The notes under the pieces: model-generated
Database searches by the model: none
What the model saw: only the letters and a program-made list of their open reading frames with translations
What the model was told of the DNA's origin: nothing
From: UBA668 sp041394605
Lineage (GTDB): Bacteria > Actinomycetota > Acidimicrobiia > Acidimicrobiales > Ilumatobacteraceae
Assembly (NCBI GenBank): GCA_041394605.1
Contig: JAWKHX010000006.1
Coordinates: 124,001 to 188,000 of the forward strand
Direction: 5' to 3'
DNA: 64,000 bases
In this document: piece by piece, positions 16,909 to 26,684 of the stretch
How positions within the stretch are numbered: the first letter of the stretch is position 1
Layout: every line of letters starts with the position of its first letter
Made by a program: the position numbers and the translations under genes

Positions 16909-19284
16909 CTAGGCGAGCACGCTCTTCAGCGCTGCGTCCACGTACGGCGCGAGGAACAGCGACGCGGTGGCGGTGATGTGGCTGTTGTCGCGGTACATCA
17001 GCGTGTTGCCCACGATGACCGGGCAGGCGGTGTCCGTGCACATCCAATCGCTGGTGGGGATGAAGTCGGCGTCGTACTGCAGGGCCACGTCGCGCTCCAC
17101 CGCGAGGCGCGACGGCCGCACCGCGCCGTCACGCGAGTTCATGCACCGCGGCACGTTGGAGAGGTTGCCGCTGAGGCACGAGGGCACGTCCTCCAGCGGT
17201 GTGGCCGAGTCGCCCAGCAGCAGCAGGTGGTCGGTGAGTGGGCGCAACTTGGAAACCGTGAGGTCGATGCCCTCCTTCCACACCGTGTCCGGGTCGCGGC
17301 CGGCGGCCGCGCCGACCTGCTTGTACCGGTAGGCGGACATGACCACCAGGTCGGGGTGCATGGCGCCGATCTGGTCAATCACCTTCTGCCGCCACACCAT
17401 GCAGTCGGTGCCGTTGGGGTCCTTCTCCGTCGGGATCTCGGCGGTCGGGCAGGCCTTCTTGGTGTGGATGATCAGCCGCCACCCGTTGTCCACCGCCACC
17501 TTGTGCATCGCGGGCATCCACTGGGCGGCGTGCGAGTCGCCGAACAGCACGATGGTGACGCTGCCGCCGGCGTCGCCGTAGATGCAGTTCTGCGGCTGGT
17601 TGTTGCCGACGTCGAGGATGCAGCCGTTGTCGTAGATCTGCGGCAGGTCGTTGCGCGAGTTGCCGAGGCTGGGCGACAGGTTGCTCGGCACCTTGGCCGT
17701 GGCCACGCCGCTCTCCAGCGCCGGCCGGTTGGCGGCGATCAGCGAGGCGAGGGCGGCCGGGTTGTCGTGCGAGGCGTCGGCCGACCGCGGCGCCTCCGTG
17801 GTGGTGGTGGTGGACGAGGTGCTGGTGGACTCCACCGCGGTGGAGAGCACCTCGGTGACCACGGACGCGATGGTGGTGGACGTGACGTCGCCGGCCACAG
17901 GCACGGTGGCCAGCGTGACCTCGGCGGCTGCCGCCCCGGCGGACTCGGGCGGCGGGTTGTTGATCAGCAGCGCGGCGCCACCCAGCCCGGCCATCGCGAT
18001 CCACGCGCCGAGGGCCAAGCTGCGGGCCGGGTTCGCAGTGAGGCTCTTGGCGAACCGCACCGGGTTCTCCACCAGCTGGTAGCTCAGCGCCGCGGCGACG
18101 ATGGATGCCGCCAGCACCGCCAGCCTGGCGCCAACCGGCAGGCCCTCGATCAGCCGCCCCTCGCCCCACTGCTGGCCCGCCAGCACGAGCAGCGGGAAGT
18201 GCCACAGGTAGATGGCGTAGGAGCGGGCACCGAGCCACTGCATCGGGCGGGTGCGCAGCACTGCCGCCGGACCCTGCGCCACACCCACCGTGCCGGAGTG
18301 GATGAGGAACACCGTGGCCGCGACGGGGATGAGGGTGATGAAACCGGGGAACTTCGGCGTGCCGTCGTACGCGATCGACATGCCGACGATGGCGCCGAGG
18401 CCGAGCCAGCCGAGCGAAGCGGTGACGGTGGCCGCAACCCCGCTGCGGACCCGCCACAGGGCGCCGCCGGCCAGCGCCAGCAGCGCCCCGGCCATCAACT
18501 CCCACGCCCGGGCGGGCAGCATGAAGAACGCCCACGAATGCCAGCGGTCGCTGCCGTACGTGGCCCACACGCACCAGGCCAGCGACGCGACGGCGATCAG
18601 CCCCATCACTGCGCCGAGCGCCCAGCGGCGCAGGCGGGCCACCTTCACCAGACCGAGCAGCAGCCACGGCCAGATCATGTAGAACTGCTCCTCCACGGCC
18701 AGCGACCAGAAGTGCAGCAGGCCGGACTCCGGCAGGCCACCGGCCAGGTAGTCGGTGCCGACGTGCCAGAAGCGGATGTTGGCGACGAACAGGCAGGCGG
18801 CGATGGCGTCGTGCCCGAGGTCGGCCTGGGTCAGCCCGTCCAGCACCACCCGCCCGGCCAGCAGGGTGAACACGATCACCAGGCCGCTGGCGGGCAGCAG
18901 CCGGCGGGCGCGTCGGGCCCAGAAGTTGGCCAGCGACACCGTGCCCGTGCTGGCCATCTCGCGCAGCAGCAGCGAGGTGATGAGGAACCCGGAGAGCACG
19001 AAGAACACGTCCACGCCGATCAGCCCGCCGCTGAACAGGGCGAACTTGGCGTGGTAGACGAGCACCAGCAGGACGGCGATGGCGCGCAACCCCTCCACGT
19101 CGGGCCGGAAGGTGCCGGAGATGGAGAGCCCGTCGACCGCCGGTGGGATGTCCGCGCCGTGTGCTCTGGCCCCGCCGCGCGCCCGCGGCGCCCGGCCCGC
19201 CTCGTGACGCGACCAGTCCGGCTTCTTCACCCACCAGACGGTGAACACAGCCACGAAGAGCACCCCGACCAGCACCGTGTCCAC
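16909..19284 (-). CDS. Acyltransferase 3 / SGNH-domain membrane protein (OafA type)
   Basis: About 791 aa with a GTG start at 19284. An N-terminal helix is followed by the AT3 core: FRPDVEGLRAIAVLLVLVYH near residue 58, FFVLSGFLITSLLL, and about ten membrane segments. A Thr/Ser-rich linker (SSTTTTTEAPRS) precedes a C-terminal SGNH hydrolase domain with the block I motif LFGDSHAAQWMPAM and the late D-x-x-H in YRDNSHIT. These proteins O-acetylate cell-surface polysaccharides: the membrane part moves the acetyl group and the SGNH domain transfers it outside. The gene is divergent from the S9 peptidase. Confidence 0.88.
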   Translation of the reverse strand: MDTVLVGVLFVAVFTVWWVKKPDWSRHEAGRAPRARGGARAHGADIPPAVDGLSISGTFRPDVEGLRAIAVLLVLVYHAKFALFSGGLIGVDVFFVLSGFLITSLLLREMASTGTVSLANFWARRARRLLPASGLVIVFTLLAGRVVLDGLTQADLGHDAIAACLFVANIRFWHVGTDYLAGGLPESGLLHFWSLAVEEQFYMIWPWLLLGLVKVARLRRWALGAVMGLIAVASLAWCVWATYGSDRWHSWAFFMLPARAWELMAGALLALAGGALWRVRSGVAATVTASLGWLGLGAIVGMSIAYDGTPKFPGFITLIPVAATVFLIHSGTVGVAQGPAAVLRTRPMQWLGARSYAIYLWHFPLLVLAGQQWGEGRLIEGLPVGARLAVLAASIVAAALSYQLVENPVRFAKSLTANPARSLALGAWIAMAGLGGAALLINNPPPESAGAAAAEVTLATVPVAGDVTSTTIASVVTEVLSTAVESTSTSSTTTTTEAPRSADASHDNPAALASLIAANRPALESGVATAKVPSNLSPSLGNSRNDLPQIYDNGCILDVGNNQPQNCIYGDAGGSVTIVLFGDSHAAQWMPAMHKVAVDNGWRLIIHTKKACPTAEIPTEKDPNGTDCMVWRQKVIDQIGAMHPDLVVMSAYRYKQVGAAAGRDPDTVWKEGIDLTVSKLRPLTDHLLLLGDSATPLEDVPSCLSGNLSNVPRCMNSRDGAVRPSRLAVERDVALQYDADFIPTSDWMCTDTACPVIVGNTLMYRDNSHITATASLFLAPYVDAALKSVLA

Positions 19285-19340
19285 GGGCGGCGACGTTACC
19301 GGACCGGCACGCTCCCCACCCCCTCGTCCGCCCGGAGGAG

Positions 19341-19346
19341 TACCGT
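19341..19346 (+). promoter_or_regulatory. -10 box before the S9 peptidase gene
   Basis: TACCGT, seven bases before the ATG at 19354. A GGAGGAG also occurs 14 bases upstream, too far for normal initiation, so leaderless translation is favoured. Confidence 0.45.
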
Positions 19347-19353
19347 CAGCGTC

Positions 19354-21297
19354 ATGCGCACTTCCGCCCCGTTCGGCACCTGGCCGTCACCTGTCACCCC
19401 CGACATGCTCGTCACTGCCGCGGTCCGGCTGGGGGACGTGCAGGTGGACGGCGACAGCGTGGTGTGGGCGGAGGGCCGCCCGAGCGAGGGCGGCCGGGTG
19501 CAATTGGTGCGCCGCGCCACCGACGGCACCGTCACCGACCTGCTGCCCGAGGGCGTGAGCGCCCGCACCCGTGCCCACGAGTACGGCGGTGGTGCGTTCT
19601 GGCTGCACGGCGGCGTGGTGTTCTACGCGAACTGGGCGGACCAGCGGCTGTACCGGCTGGAGCCCGGCGGCACCCCGCTGGCCATCACGGCCGAACCGGC
19701 GACGCCTCACGCCGACCGGTACACCGACGGCCTGGTCACCGCCGGTGGCGACTGGGTGATCTGCGTGCGGGAGCGCCACCACGGCGAGGCGGCCACCGAG
19801 GTCGTCAACGAGATCGTCGCCATCCCCGCGAACGGCTCGGCGACGCCCACCGTGCTGGTCAGCGGCCGCGACTTCGTGGCCGCTCCGCGCCTCTCCCCCG
19901 ATGGGGCGCAGCTGGCCTGGATCACCTGGGATCACCCGAACATGCCGTGGGACGACACCGAACTGTGGATGGCCGACGTGGTGGACCACCCCGACGGCGG
20001 CCCCGCGCTGCGCAACCCGCGGCGCCTGGCGGGCGGGCCGGGCGAGGCCGTCATGCAGCCGTTGTGGGCCCCCGACGGCACGTTGTACGTGGTCTCCGAC
20101 CGCAGCAACTGGTGGCAGGTCTACCGGGTGGACGGCGTGGACGACCTGGTGGCCATCGACCCCCGCCCCGTGGAGATGGCCGGCCCGGCATGGGTGTTCG
20201 GCCAACACGACGTGGCCGTGGGGCCGGACGGCGCGCTCGTGTGGGCGGAGCCCGCCTCCGGCGGGGTGGAACTGGTGGTGGCCCGCCCTCACGACGGCCA
20301 CGTTCGCAGCCGGCTGCCGTTCGTGGAGTTCGCCGCCCTGTCGGTCACCACGGACGGCAAGGCCGTCGTGGGCGTCGCCCAGCACGCCACCCGCGAGGCC
20401 GAGGTGGTGCGTGTCGCGCTGGCCGGGCCGCCGCTCGTCGAGGTGTTGCGGCCGGCACGCGACCTGGGGCTGGACCCCGATGGCATCTCCCGATCCCGCA
20501 CCGTGTCCTTCCCCACCTCCGGCGGGGCCACGGCCCATGCTCTTTACTACGCCCCGGCCAGCGCCACACACGACGGCGCGCCAGGCGAGCTTCCCCCGTT
20601 GATCGTGATGAGCCACGGGGGGCCGACGGCCGCGGCCCAGCCCGGCTTCGCCCTTTCGGTGCAGTTCTGGACCAGCCGCGGGTTCGCCGTGGCCGACGTG
20701 GACTACCGCGGTTCCACCGGCTACGGCCGCGAGTACCGCAAGGCCCTCGACGGGCAGTGGGGCGTGGCCGACGTGGACGACTGCTGCGCGGCCGCCACAT
20801 GGCTGGCCGAACAGGGCCTGGCTGACCCGAGTCGCCTGGCCATCCGCGGCGGCAGCGCCGGCGGCTTCACCACGCTGGCCGCGCTGGCCACCCGCGACGT
20901 GTTCAAGGTGGGTGCGTCGTACTACGGCGTCGCCGATCTGGCCGCCTTGGCCGCGGACACCCACAAGTTCGAGAGCCGCTACCTGGACGGGCTGGTGGGG
21001 CCGTGGCCCGACACCACGGGGGTGTACGCCGCACGCTCACCGCTCACCCACGTGGACGGCTTCTCCTGCCCGCTCATCGTGTTCCAGGGCTTGGAGGACG
21101 CGGTGGTGCCGCCCAACCAGTCCCAGCTGATCGTCGACGCCCTTGCGGCCAAGGGGGTGCGGTACGAGTACCACACCTACGAGGGCGAACAGCACGGGTT
21201 CCGGCGGGCGGACACCATCGTGCACTCGCTGTCGGCGGAGTTGGCGTTCTACCAGTCCGTGTTCGGGCTGGCTGCCACATCCGCCGACGCGGGCTGA
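19354..21297 (+). CDS. S9-family prolyl oligopeptidase-type peptidase
   Basis: 647 aa. The N-terminal 370 residues form a beta-propeller (repeated SPDGAQLAWITWD and APDGTLYVVSDRS blades). The C-terminal alpha/beta-hydrolase domain has SHGGPTAAAQPGF, the nucleophile GGSAGGF, Asp in GLEDAVVPPNQS, and His in EGEQHGF. This is the dipeptidyl/acylaminoacyl-peptidase arrangement; such enzymes cleave short peptides. No signal peptide is visible, so it is probably cytoplasmic. Confidence 0.9.
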   Translation: MRTSAPFGTWPSPVTPDMLVTAAVRLGDVQVDGDSVVWAEGRPSEGGRVQLVRRATDGTVTDLLPEGVSARTRAHEYGGGAFWLHGGVVFYANWADQRLYRLEPGGTPLAITAEPATPHADRYTDGLVTAGGDWVICVRERHHGEAATEVVNEIVAIPANGSATPTVLVSGRDFVAAPRLSPDGAQLAWITWDHPNMPWDDTELWMADVVDHPDGGPALRNPRRLAGGPGEAVMQPLWAPDGTLYVVSDRSNWWQVYRVDGVDDLVAIDPRPVEMAGPAWVFGQHDVAVGPDGALVWAEPASGGVELVVARPHDGHVRSRLPFVEFAALSVTTDGKAVVGVAQHATREAEVVRVALAGPPLVEVLRPARDLGLDPDGISRSRTVSFPTSGGATAHALYYAPASATHDGAPGELPPLIVMSHGGPTAAAQPGFALSVQFWTSRGFAVADVDYRGSTGYGREYRKALDGQWGVADVDDCCAAATWLAEQGLADPSRLAIRGGSAGGFTTLAALATRDVFKVGASYYGVADLAALAADTHKFESRYLDGLVGPWPDTTGVYAARSPLTHVDGFSCPLIVFQGLEDAVVPPNQSQLIVDALAAKGVRYEYHTYEGEQHGFRRADTIVHSLSAELAFYQSVFGLAATSADAG

Positions 21298-21307
21298 GCA
21301 GGCGCGT

Positions 21308-22069
21308 TCAGCTGACGATGACCGGGATCGCGCTGAACTCGCCGGGGTCGGTCTCCAACCCGACCCCGCCACGCACCAGGATGACGACCACGTCGCCGCT
21401 CTGGGCGGCGGACAGGTCGACGTCCACGCTGTACGGCAGGGCCTCATCGAAGTTGCCGGCCATCACGACCTGCTGGTCCAGCAGGTCAGTGCTGCCGGCC
21501 ACGAACACCTCGACGACCACCGTGGCTTCGAAGCCGCGAGCGACGCCCTCGATCGTCACGGTGCCGGCAGCGACGGTGGCGCCGCTCTCCGGCGAGGTGA
21601 CGGTGGCGAACTCGTTGATCGCGGCGATCACGAACCAGCCGTTGTCCGGCCCGAGCTGACGCATCAGCAGCAGGCTGCGGGCGGGCACCGACGTGCTGGC
21701 GCCATCGGCCTCGAAGAACACCTCGATCTCACCGCTGCGGGCATCGCCGGCCATGAACTCACCGAGCCCGGCGGGCACGCCGAGCGCGTTGCTGACGAAG
21801 TCGGTGGCCGCCGCTTCCGGGGTGGTGAACACCACGTCGGCAGCCGGCCAGACAGCAGGTGCCATGGTCACCGGGACGGTGTCCGTGGTGACCGGTTCGG
21901 TGGTGGGTGCCGGCTCTGTGGTGGTGACGGCCTCCGTGGTGGTGACGGCCTGGGTCGTGGTGACCTCCGAGGTCACGGCAGAGGTGCTGCCGCTGGAGCC
22001 GTCATCGCCGCAGGCCACGACCAGTGCTGCGAGCGCGAGCACAGTTGACATCGTGCGTACGGAGCGCAT
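21308..22069 (-). CDS. Lipoprotein with Gmad2 immunoglobulin-like domain
   Basis: 253 aa from the ATG at 22069, preceded by GAGAGGAG. The signal peptide ends in the lipobox LVVAC (Cys about 20). A Thr-rich linker of TTEAVTTTEP repeats spans residues 30-70. The last 95 residues match the Gmad2 fold: TVTSPESGATVAAGTVTIEG, FEATVVVEVF and a closing IPVIV. Gmad2 domains occur in spore-germination and cell-surface lipoproteins. Here a surface-binding role is the most that can be said. It converges on the S9 peptidase gene with 10 bases between stops. Confidence 0.8.
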   Translation of the reverse strand: MRSVRTMSTVLALAALVVACGDDGSSGSTSAVTSEVTTTQAVTTTEAVTTTEPAPTTEPVTTDTVPVTMAPAVWPAADVVFTTPEAAATDFVSNALGVPAGLGEFMAGDARSGEIEVFFEADGASTSVPARSLLLMRQLGPDNGWFVIAAINEFATVTSPESGATVAAGTVTIEGVARGFEATVVVEVFVAGSTDLLDQQVVMAGNFDEALPYSVDVDLSAAQSGDVVVILVRGGVGLETDPGEFSAIPVIVS

Positions 22070-22151
22070 GATCACTCCTCTCGCGGGGAAACGTCCCCCA
22101 CACCTTCATTGACGCGCCGGGCCCGAGGCGCGGCTAGGGCCGACCGGCCGT

Positions 22152-22171
22152 GCCAGGCGTCACCGCCTGGC
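22152..22171 (-). terminator. Hairpin at the end of the sulfate-assimilation operon
   Basis: Perfect eight-base arms GCCAGGCG and CGCCTGGC enclose a TCAC loop and straddle the cysG stop codon. No U tract follows, so it may act with Rho or protect the 3' end. Confidence 0.5.
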
Positions 22172-23566
22172 GGCGAGGGCCGACGCAGCCTCAGCACCAT
22201 CCAGCTGCATCGCCGCGACGGCACCGATGACGATGGTCGCCGGTGCCTCCACCGCGGTGCTGCCGAGGTCGGCCAGGCAGGTGCGCACGACGCGTTGGCC
22301 GGCACGGCTGGCGCGCTCCACGACAGCGACCGGTGTGGCCCCGGGCAGGCCACCGCGCATCAGGTGGTCGGCGATCCGGCCCCGCTCGGCGACGCCCATG
22401 AGGACCACGAGGGTTCCACCGAGATGGGCGGCGGCCTGCCAGTCCACCGGTGCGGCACCCTCGGCGCGGTGGCCGGTGAGGACGGTGACGGCGGCAGCGA
22501 CACCGCGGTGGGTCACGGGCACCCCGGCAAGGGCCGGAGCGGACAGTGCCGACGTCACCCCGGGCACGACGGAGCACGGCACCCCGGCGGCGGCCAGCGC
22601 CAGCGCCTCCTCGCCGCCGCGGCCGAACACGAACGGGTCGCCGCCCTTCAGGCGCACCACCTGCCGCCCGTCGCGGCCGAGGCGGACGAGCAGGGAGTTG
22701 ATCTCCTCCTGCGGGAACGGGCGGCCGGCCCGCTTACCGACGTCGATCAGTTCCACCCCGGGTCGCACCAGGGCAAGCACGCCCGTGCCGACCAGCGCGT
22801 CGTGCACCACCACGTCGGCCTGCTCCAACGCCCGCACGGCGCCGAGCGTCAGCAGGTCCGGGTCCCCCGGGCCGGCCCCGACGAGGCGGACGTGGCCGAC
22901 CGCAGCGCCGCCGTCACCCCGGCCCGTGGTGCCGGTGGCGGTGCTGCCGCCGGTGGCGCCGGCGACGAAGGCGTCCACGGCCCGCTCGGCACCGGGGCCG
23001 TCCTCGATCGCCAGCAGGTCCAGGAGCGCCGGCCAGTCCAGCCCCTCGGACGTGCGCGACCTGCGGACACGGTCCCGCACCGCGGCGGCCCGTTCCACCA
23101 ACCGTCCGGGCCGCGGCCCGAGCAGGCGGCCGATCCGGTCCCGCACCCAGGACGCCGCGGCCGGGCTGCGGCCGGCGGTGGAGACGGCAACGGTCAGATC
23201 CCCGTCGCGCAGGACGGCGGGGAGCGTGGCGGTGCAGTGCTCCGGCCGGTCGGCCGCGTTGCAGAAGATCCCCGCCGCCTCCGCGTCTCGCGCGACCGCT
23301 GCGGTGACGTCGGCGTCGTCGACGGCGGTGGTGACCCACCACCGGCCGGCGAGGTCACCCGGCCGGTACCGCCGGCACAGCCGCTCCACGCCGGGGAGGG
23401 CCAGCGACGGCGCCGCGAAGTGGGGCGCCACCATCGTCACCAGCGCGCCGGCGTCCAGCAGGCCGCGGGCCTTGCGGGCGGCGATCTCACCGCCGCCGAC
23501 CACCAGGACCGGGCGGCCGGCGAGACGCAGGTCCACCGGGAACGACGCCGGGCCGGCGGCGGTCAC
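22160..23566 (-). CDS. cysG: Siroheme synthase: precorrin-2 dehydrogenase plus uroporphyrinogen-III methyltransferase
   Basis: 468 aa. The N-terminal Rossmann module has VLVVGGGEIAARKARGLL near residue 20 and an AVSTAGRSPAAASWVR region; it would perform the dehydrogenase and possibly the ferrochelatase step. The C-terminal SUMT module, from about residue 230, has VRLVGAGPGDPDLLTLGA, DVGKRAG and VVRLKGGDPFVFGRGGEE. Together they turn uroporphyrinogen III into siroheme, the prosthetic group of the sulfite reductase encoded just upstream. The GTG start overlaps that gene's stop, with GGAGGT upstream. Confidence 0.9.
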   Translation of the reverse strand: MTAAGPASFPVDLRLAGRPVLVVGGGEIAARKARGLLDAGALVTMVAPHFAAPSLALPGVERLCRRYRPGDLAGRWWVTTAVDDADVTAAVARDAEAAGIFCNAADRPEHCTATLPAVLRDGDLTVAVSTAGRSPAAASWVRDRIGRLLGPRPGRLVERAAAVRDRVRRSRTSEGLDWPALLDLLAIEDGPGAERAVDAFVAGATGGSTATGTTGRGDGGAAVGHVRLVGAGPGDPDLLTLGAVRALEQADVVVHDALVGTGVLALVRPGVELIDVGKRAGRPFPQEEINSLLVRLGRDGRQVVRLKGGDPFVFGRGGEEALALAAAGVPCSVVPGVTSALSAPALAGVPVTHRGVAAAVTVLTGHRAEGAAPVDWQAAAHLGGTLVVLMGVAERGRIADHLMRGGLPGATPVAVVERASRAGQRVVRTCLADLGSTAVEAPATIVIGAVAAMQLDGAEAASALAARR

Positions 23567-25389
23567 TGCGACCTCCGGCGCGGCGCGGCGACCGGGACGG
23601 TGTCCGCCAGGGTGCCGATGCCGACGCGGTCGACGAACTCGCCGAACGTCTCCCCCGCCGCCCGCTCGGCGGCGAAGCGGGCGAACAGGGCGCGGAAGAG
23701 CTCGTCCAGCTGGGCGACGGCGAACCCGGTGGCCAGGCGGCGGGCCAGGCGGTCGCCGCCGGAGGACCCACCGGCGTACACGTCGTAGGTGGTCTTGGTG
23801 CGGCCGACGATGCCGATCTCCGCCGTGTACGGGCGGGCGCACCCGTTCGGGCAGCCGGTCATGTGGATGCGCACGGGTTCGGCCGCCAGGCCGGCCGCCG
23901 ACAGCGCCCCTTCCGCTGCGGCCACCACGTCCGGCAGCGCCCGCTCCGCCTCGGCCAGCGCCTGGCCGCACGTCGGCAGGGCGGGGCAGGCGACGGCCAG
24001 GCGGCGCACAGGCGTCAGTGCGTGAGCATCGAGCACGCCGTGTGCGGCGAGCACCTCGTCCACCTCGCCGCGGCGGTCGGCGTCGATCCCGGTCAGCAGC
24101 ACGTCCTGGCGGGCGGTCAGCCGCACGTCGTCGACCAGGCCGCTCGCAGCCAGCGTCCGCAGCGCGGTCCGCACCTGCTGGCCGTCCGACCCCGTGGCGT
24201 CCACCACGCGGCCGGCGTCCACGTGCACGCCGCGGAAGAAGCGGCCGTCGTGCTGCTCGTGCCAGCCGAGGTGCTCGTCGTCGGCAGTCCACTCCGGCAG
24301 CGGCCGGGCGTCCTCCAGGCTCACCCGGCGGGCGGACAGCCGCTCGGCGACGTCACCACGGAACCAGTCCGCGCCGCGGTCATCGATGAGGTACTTGAGG
24401 CGGGCGCGCCCCCGTTCGGTGCGGTCGCCGTGGTCGCGGAACGTGCCGATGACGGCTTCGGCGACCAGGCCGATCGCGTCGGCCGGCACCCAGCCGAGCG
24501 CCGTGGCCAGGCGGGGGTAGGTGTCATCGGGGCGGGAGTGGTTCTGGCCCATGCCGCCACCGGCGAACACCGTGAAGCCCTCGAGGGTTCCCGGCCCGGC
24601 CGGCCCGGCGAAGGTGGGCACGAAGCCGAGGTCGTGGGAGAACAGGTCCACGCAGTTGTCGCCGGGCCAGGCGATGGCGATCTTGAACTTGCGCGGCAGG
24701 TAGGTGTCGCCGTACAGCGGCTCCACGTCGCTGCCGCTGGTGTTCGCCGGGCCCGGTTCGGCGGCGTGCACGCTGGCCGCCTTCTCGCCGTCCAGCCACA
24801 GCTCGTAGTAGGCCGGGGTGCGCGGGCGGACGTGCGCGGCCAGCGGCTGGGCGAGGGCGGCGAGGTCCAGCCCGTTGCGCTCGGCGAGCGGCGCCGGGCA
24901 GCCCATCACGTTGCGGGCCACGTCGCCGCAGGCGGCGAGCGTGGTGACCAGCTCGGCGTTGAGCGCGGCGATCAGCGGGCGGATCTCCGCCTTGGCGACG
25001 AAGTGGAACTGCACGCCCTGGCGGGTGGTGACCCGCAGGTTCGGCGCGGGTGCGCCGGCGCCGCGTGGCGCGCTCCGGGCGACCTGCTCGGCCAGGCGGT
25101 CCATCGCCAACCACTGGCGGGCCGTCAGCACCCCGCCGGGCACCGCGGCGCGGACCATGCAGGACGACAGCAGCGGCAGCTTCGCCGCCGTGCGGGCACG
25201 GCGGACGTCGCGGTCGTCCTGCTGGTAGAAGCCGTGGAACTTGGTGAGGTGCACGGTGTCGGCGGAGAAGGCGTCACCGGGTGCGGCCAACTCCTCGGCG
25301 ATCGAGCCGCGCAGGTGGGCGCTGGCCTCCTTCACCAACTCCACGGCGGTGCGCTCGCGGGTGACGGTGCCGTCGGTGACCGGGCTCAT
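23563..25389 (-). CDS. cysI: Assimilatory sulfite reductase, hemoprotein
   Basis: 608 aa. It has the duplicated nitrite/sulfite-reductase architecture: HLTKFHGFYQQDDRDVR near residue 50 and RVTTRQGVQFHF. The C-terminal Cys set CPALPTCGQAL and MTGCPNGCARP binds the [4Fe-4S] cluster and bridges to siroheme. It reduces sulfite to sulfide with six electrons. The ferredoxin- or NADPH-linked donor is not in the window, and the length fits the NirA/Sir-type single-subunit enzyme. It overlaps cysN by four bases and cysG by four bases. Confidence 0.9.
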   Translation of the reverse strand: MSPVTDGTVTRERTAVELVKEASAHLRGSIAEELAAPGDAFSADTVHLTKFHGFYQQDDRDVRRARTAAKLPLLSSCMVRAAVPGGVLTARQWLAMDRLAEQVARSAPRGAGAPAPNLRVTTRQGVQFHFVAKAEIRPLIAALNAELVTTLAACGDVARNVMGCPAPLAERNGLDLAALAQPLAAHVRPRTPAYYELWLDGEKAASVHAAEPGPANTSGSDVEPLYGDTYLPRKFKIAIAWPGDNCVDLFSHDLGFVPTFAGPAGPGTLEGFTVFAGGGMGQNHSRPDDTYPRLATALGWVPADAIGLVAEAVIGTFRDHGDRTERGRARLKYLIDDRGADWFRGDVAERLSARRVSLEDARPLPEWTADDEHLGWHEQHDGRFFRGVHVDAGRVVDATGSDGQQVRTALRTLAASGLVDDVRLTARQDVLLTGIDADRRGEVDEVLAAHGVLDAHALTPVRRLAVACPALPTCGQALAEAERALPDVVAAAEGALSAAGLAAEPVRIHMTGCPNGCARPYTAEIGIVGRTKTTYDVYAGGSSGGDRLARRLATGFAVAQLDELFRALFARFAAERAAGETFGEFVDRVGIGTLADTVPVAAPRRRSQ

Positions 25390-26684
25390 GCCGCCACCTC
25401 CGCGCCGTCGGTGCCTGGCTCGGCGGGGCGGACCATCGCCGCCCCGACCGTGCCGTTGGTCCGCTCGTCGAGCACGATCAGCCGGCCGGTGGACAGGCCG
25501 TGGCGGTACGGCTCCACGGCCAGTGGCGCGGCCAGCCGCAACCACAGGTGGCCGAGGTCGTTGGGGCCCAGTTCGGTGACGCCGTCGCCGTAGCGGCCGG
25601 TCAGCACGTCCAGCCGGCCGCCGATCTCCTCCACCACGGCGGGCACCGTGCGGGTGGTGTGCTTGACCAGGACGCGGTCGCCCTCGCGCACCGGCCGGTC
25701 GCCCATCCAGCAGACGTCGACGAGGATCCGGTCGGCCACGCCCGGCAGGGTCGCCGAGTCGTCGGCCACCAGCAGGTTGCCGCGGCCGGTGTCGATGTCG
25801 TCGGCCAGTTCCACGGCGACGGCCTGGCCGGCCAGCGCCTGCTCCACCGGCCGGCCGAGCGCGTCGATCGCCGCGACCGTGGTGCGCCGGCCGGACGGCA
25901 GCACGGTGACACCCTGCCCGACGGCCAGCGCCCCACCTTCTAGCTTGCCGGCCACCAGGCGGGCTTCCCGCCCGATGGCGGCGTCCGGCGGGATCACCCA
26001 CTGGACGGCCAGGCGGGCGCCGACCCCGTCGCCGTCGCCCTGCCCGGCGGGCAGCGACTCCAGCAGTTCCAGCAGGGCCGGCCCGTGGTACCAGGGCGAG
26101 TTCGCCGAACGCTCGATGACGTTGTCGCCGTGCAGCGCGGAGACGGGCACGGCGATCACGTCGGTGGGCCACGGCAGGCCGAGCGCGAACTCCCGCGCCT
26201 GGGTGGCGATGGGGAGGAACACGCCCTCGTCCCAGCCGACCAGGTCGCACTTGTTGACGGCGACCACGACGGTGCCCACGCCGAGCAGCGCGGCAATGGC
26301 GAGGTGGCGTTGGGACTGGGCCACCAGGCCGGCGCGTGCGTCCACCAGCACCACGGCGGCGTCGGCGGTGGAAGCACCGGTGACCATGTTGCGGGTGTAC
26401 TGCTCGTGCCCCGGCGTGTCGGCGACGATGAACGAGCGCCGCTCGGTGGCGAAGAAGCGGTAGGCGACGTCGATGGTGATGCCCTGCTCGCGCTCGGCGC
26501 GCAGGCCGTCGGTGACGAGGGCCAGGTTCACGCCGGCGTCGCCGCGGCGGGCGCTGGCCCGCTGCACGGCGTCCAGCGTGTCGGTGGACAGGGCGCCGAG
26601 GTCGTGCAGCAGGCGGCCGAGCAGGGTCGACTTCCCGTCGTCGACGGAGCCGGCGGTGGCGATGCGGAGGAGGGTGCGGGCCAT
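25386..26684 (-). CDS. cysN: Sulfate adenylyltransferase GTPase subunit
   Basis: 432 aa. It has the translational-GTPase motifs GSVDDGKST (G1), ITIDVAYRFF (G2), DTPGHEQY (G3), NKCD (G4) and SALHGDN (G5), followed by EF-Tu-like beta-barrel domains. No APS-kinase domain is fused at the C terminus. With CysD it makes adenosine 5'-phosphosulfate, coupling GTP hydrolysis to sulfate activation. The ATG at 26684 has GGGAGGG upstream, within the end of cysD. Confidence 0.92.
   Translation of the reverse strand: MARTLLRIATAGSVDDGKSTLLGRLLHDLGALSTDTLDAVQRASARRGDAGVNLALVTDGLRAEREQGITIDVAYRFFATERRSFIVADTPGHEQYTRNMVTGASTADAAVVLVDARAGLVAQSQRHLAIAALLGVGTVVVAVNKCDLVGWDEGVFLPIATQAREFALGLPWPTDVIAVPVSALHGDNVIERSANSPWYHGPALLELLESLPAGQGDGDGVGARLAVQWVIPPDAAIGREARLVAGKLEGGALAVGQGVTVLPSGRRTTVAAIDALGRPVEQALAGQAVAVELADDIDTGRGNLLVADDSATLPGVADRILVDVCWMGDRPVREGDRVLVKHTTRTVPAVVEEIGGRLDVLTGRYGDGVTELGPNDLGHLWLRLAAPLAVEPYRHGLSTGRLIVLDERTNGTVGAAMVRPAEPGTDGAEVAA

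Noticed and set aside
16903..19300. Long plus-strand open frame opposite the AT3-SGNH gene running into the S9 peptidase
   Set aside because: The part before 19354 has no family features and is antisense to a protein with clear AT3 and SGNH motifs; only the peptidase from 19354 is real.
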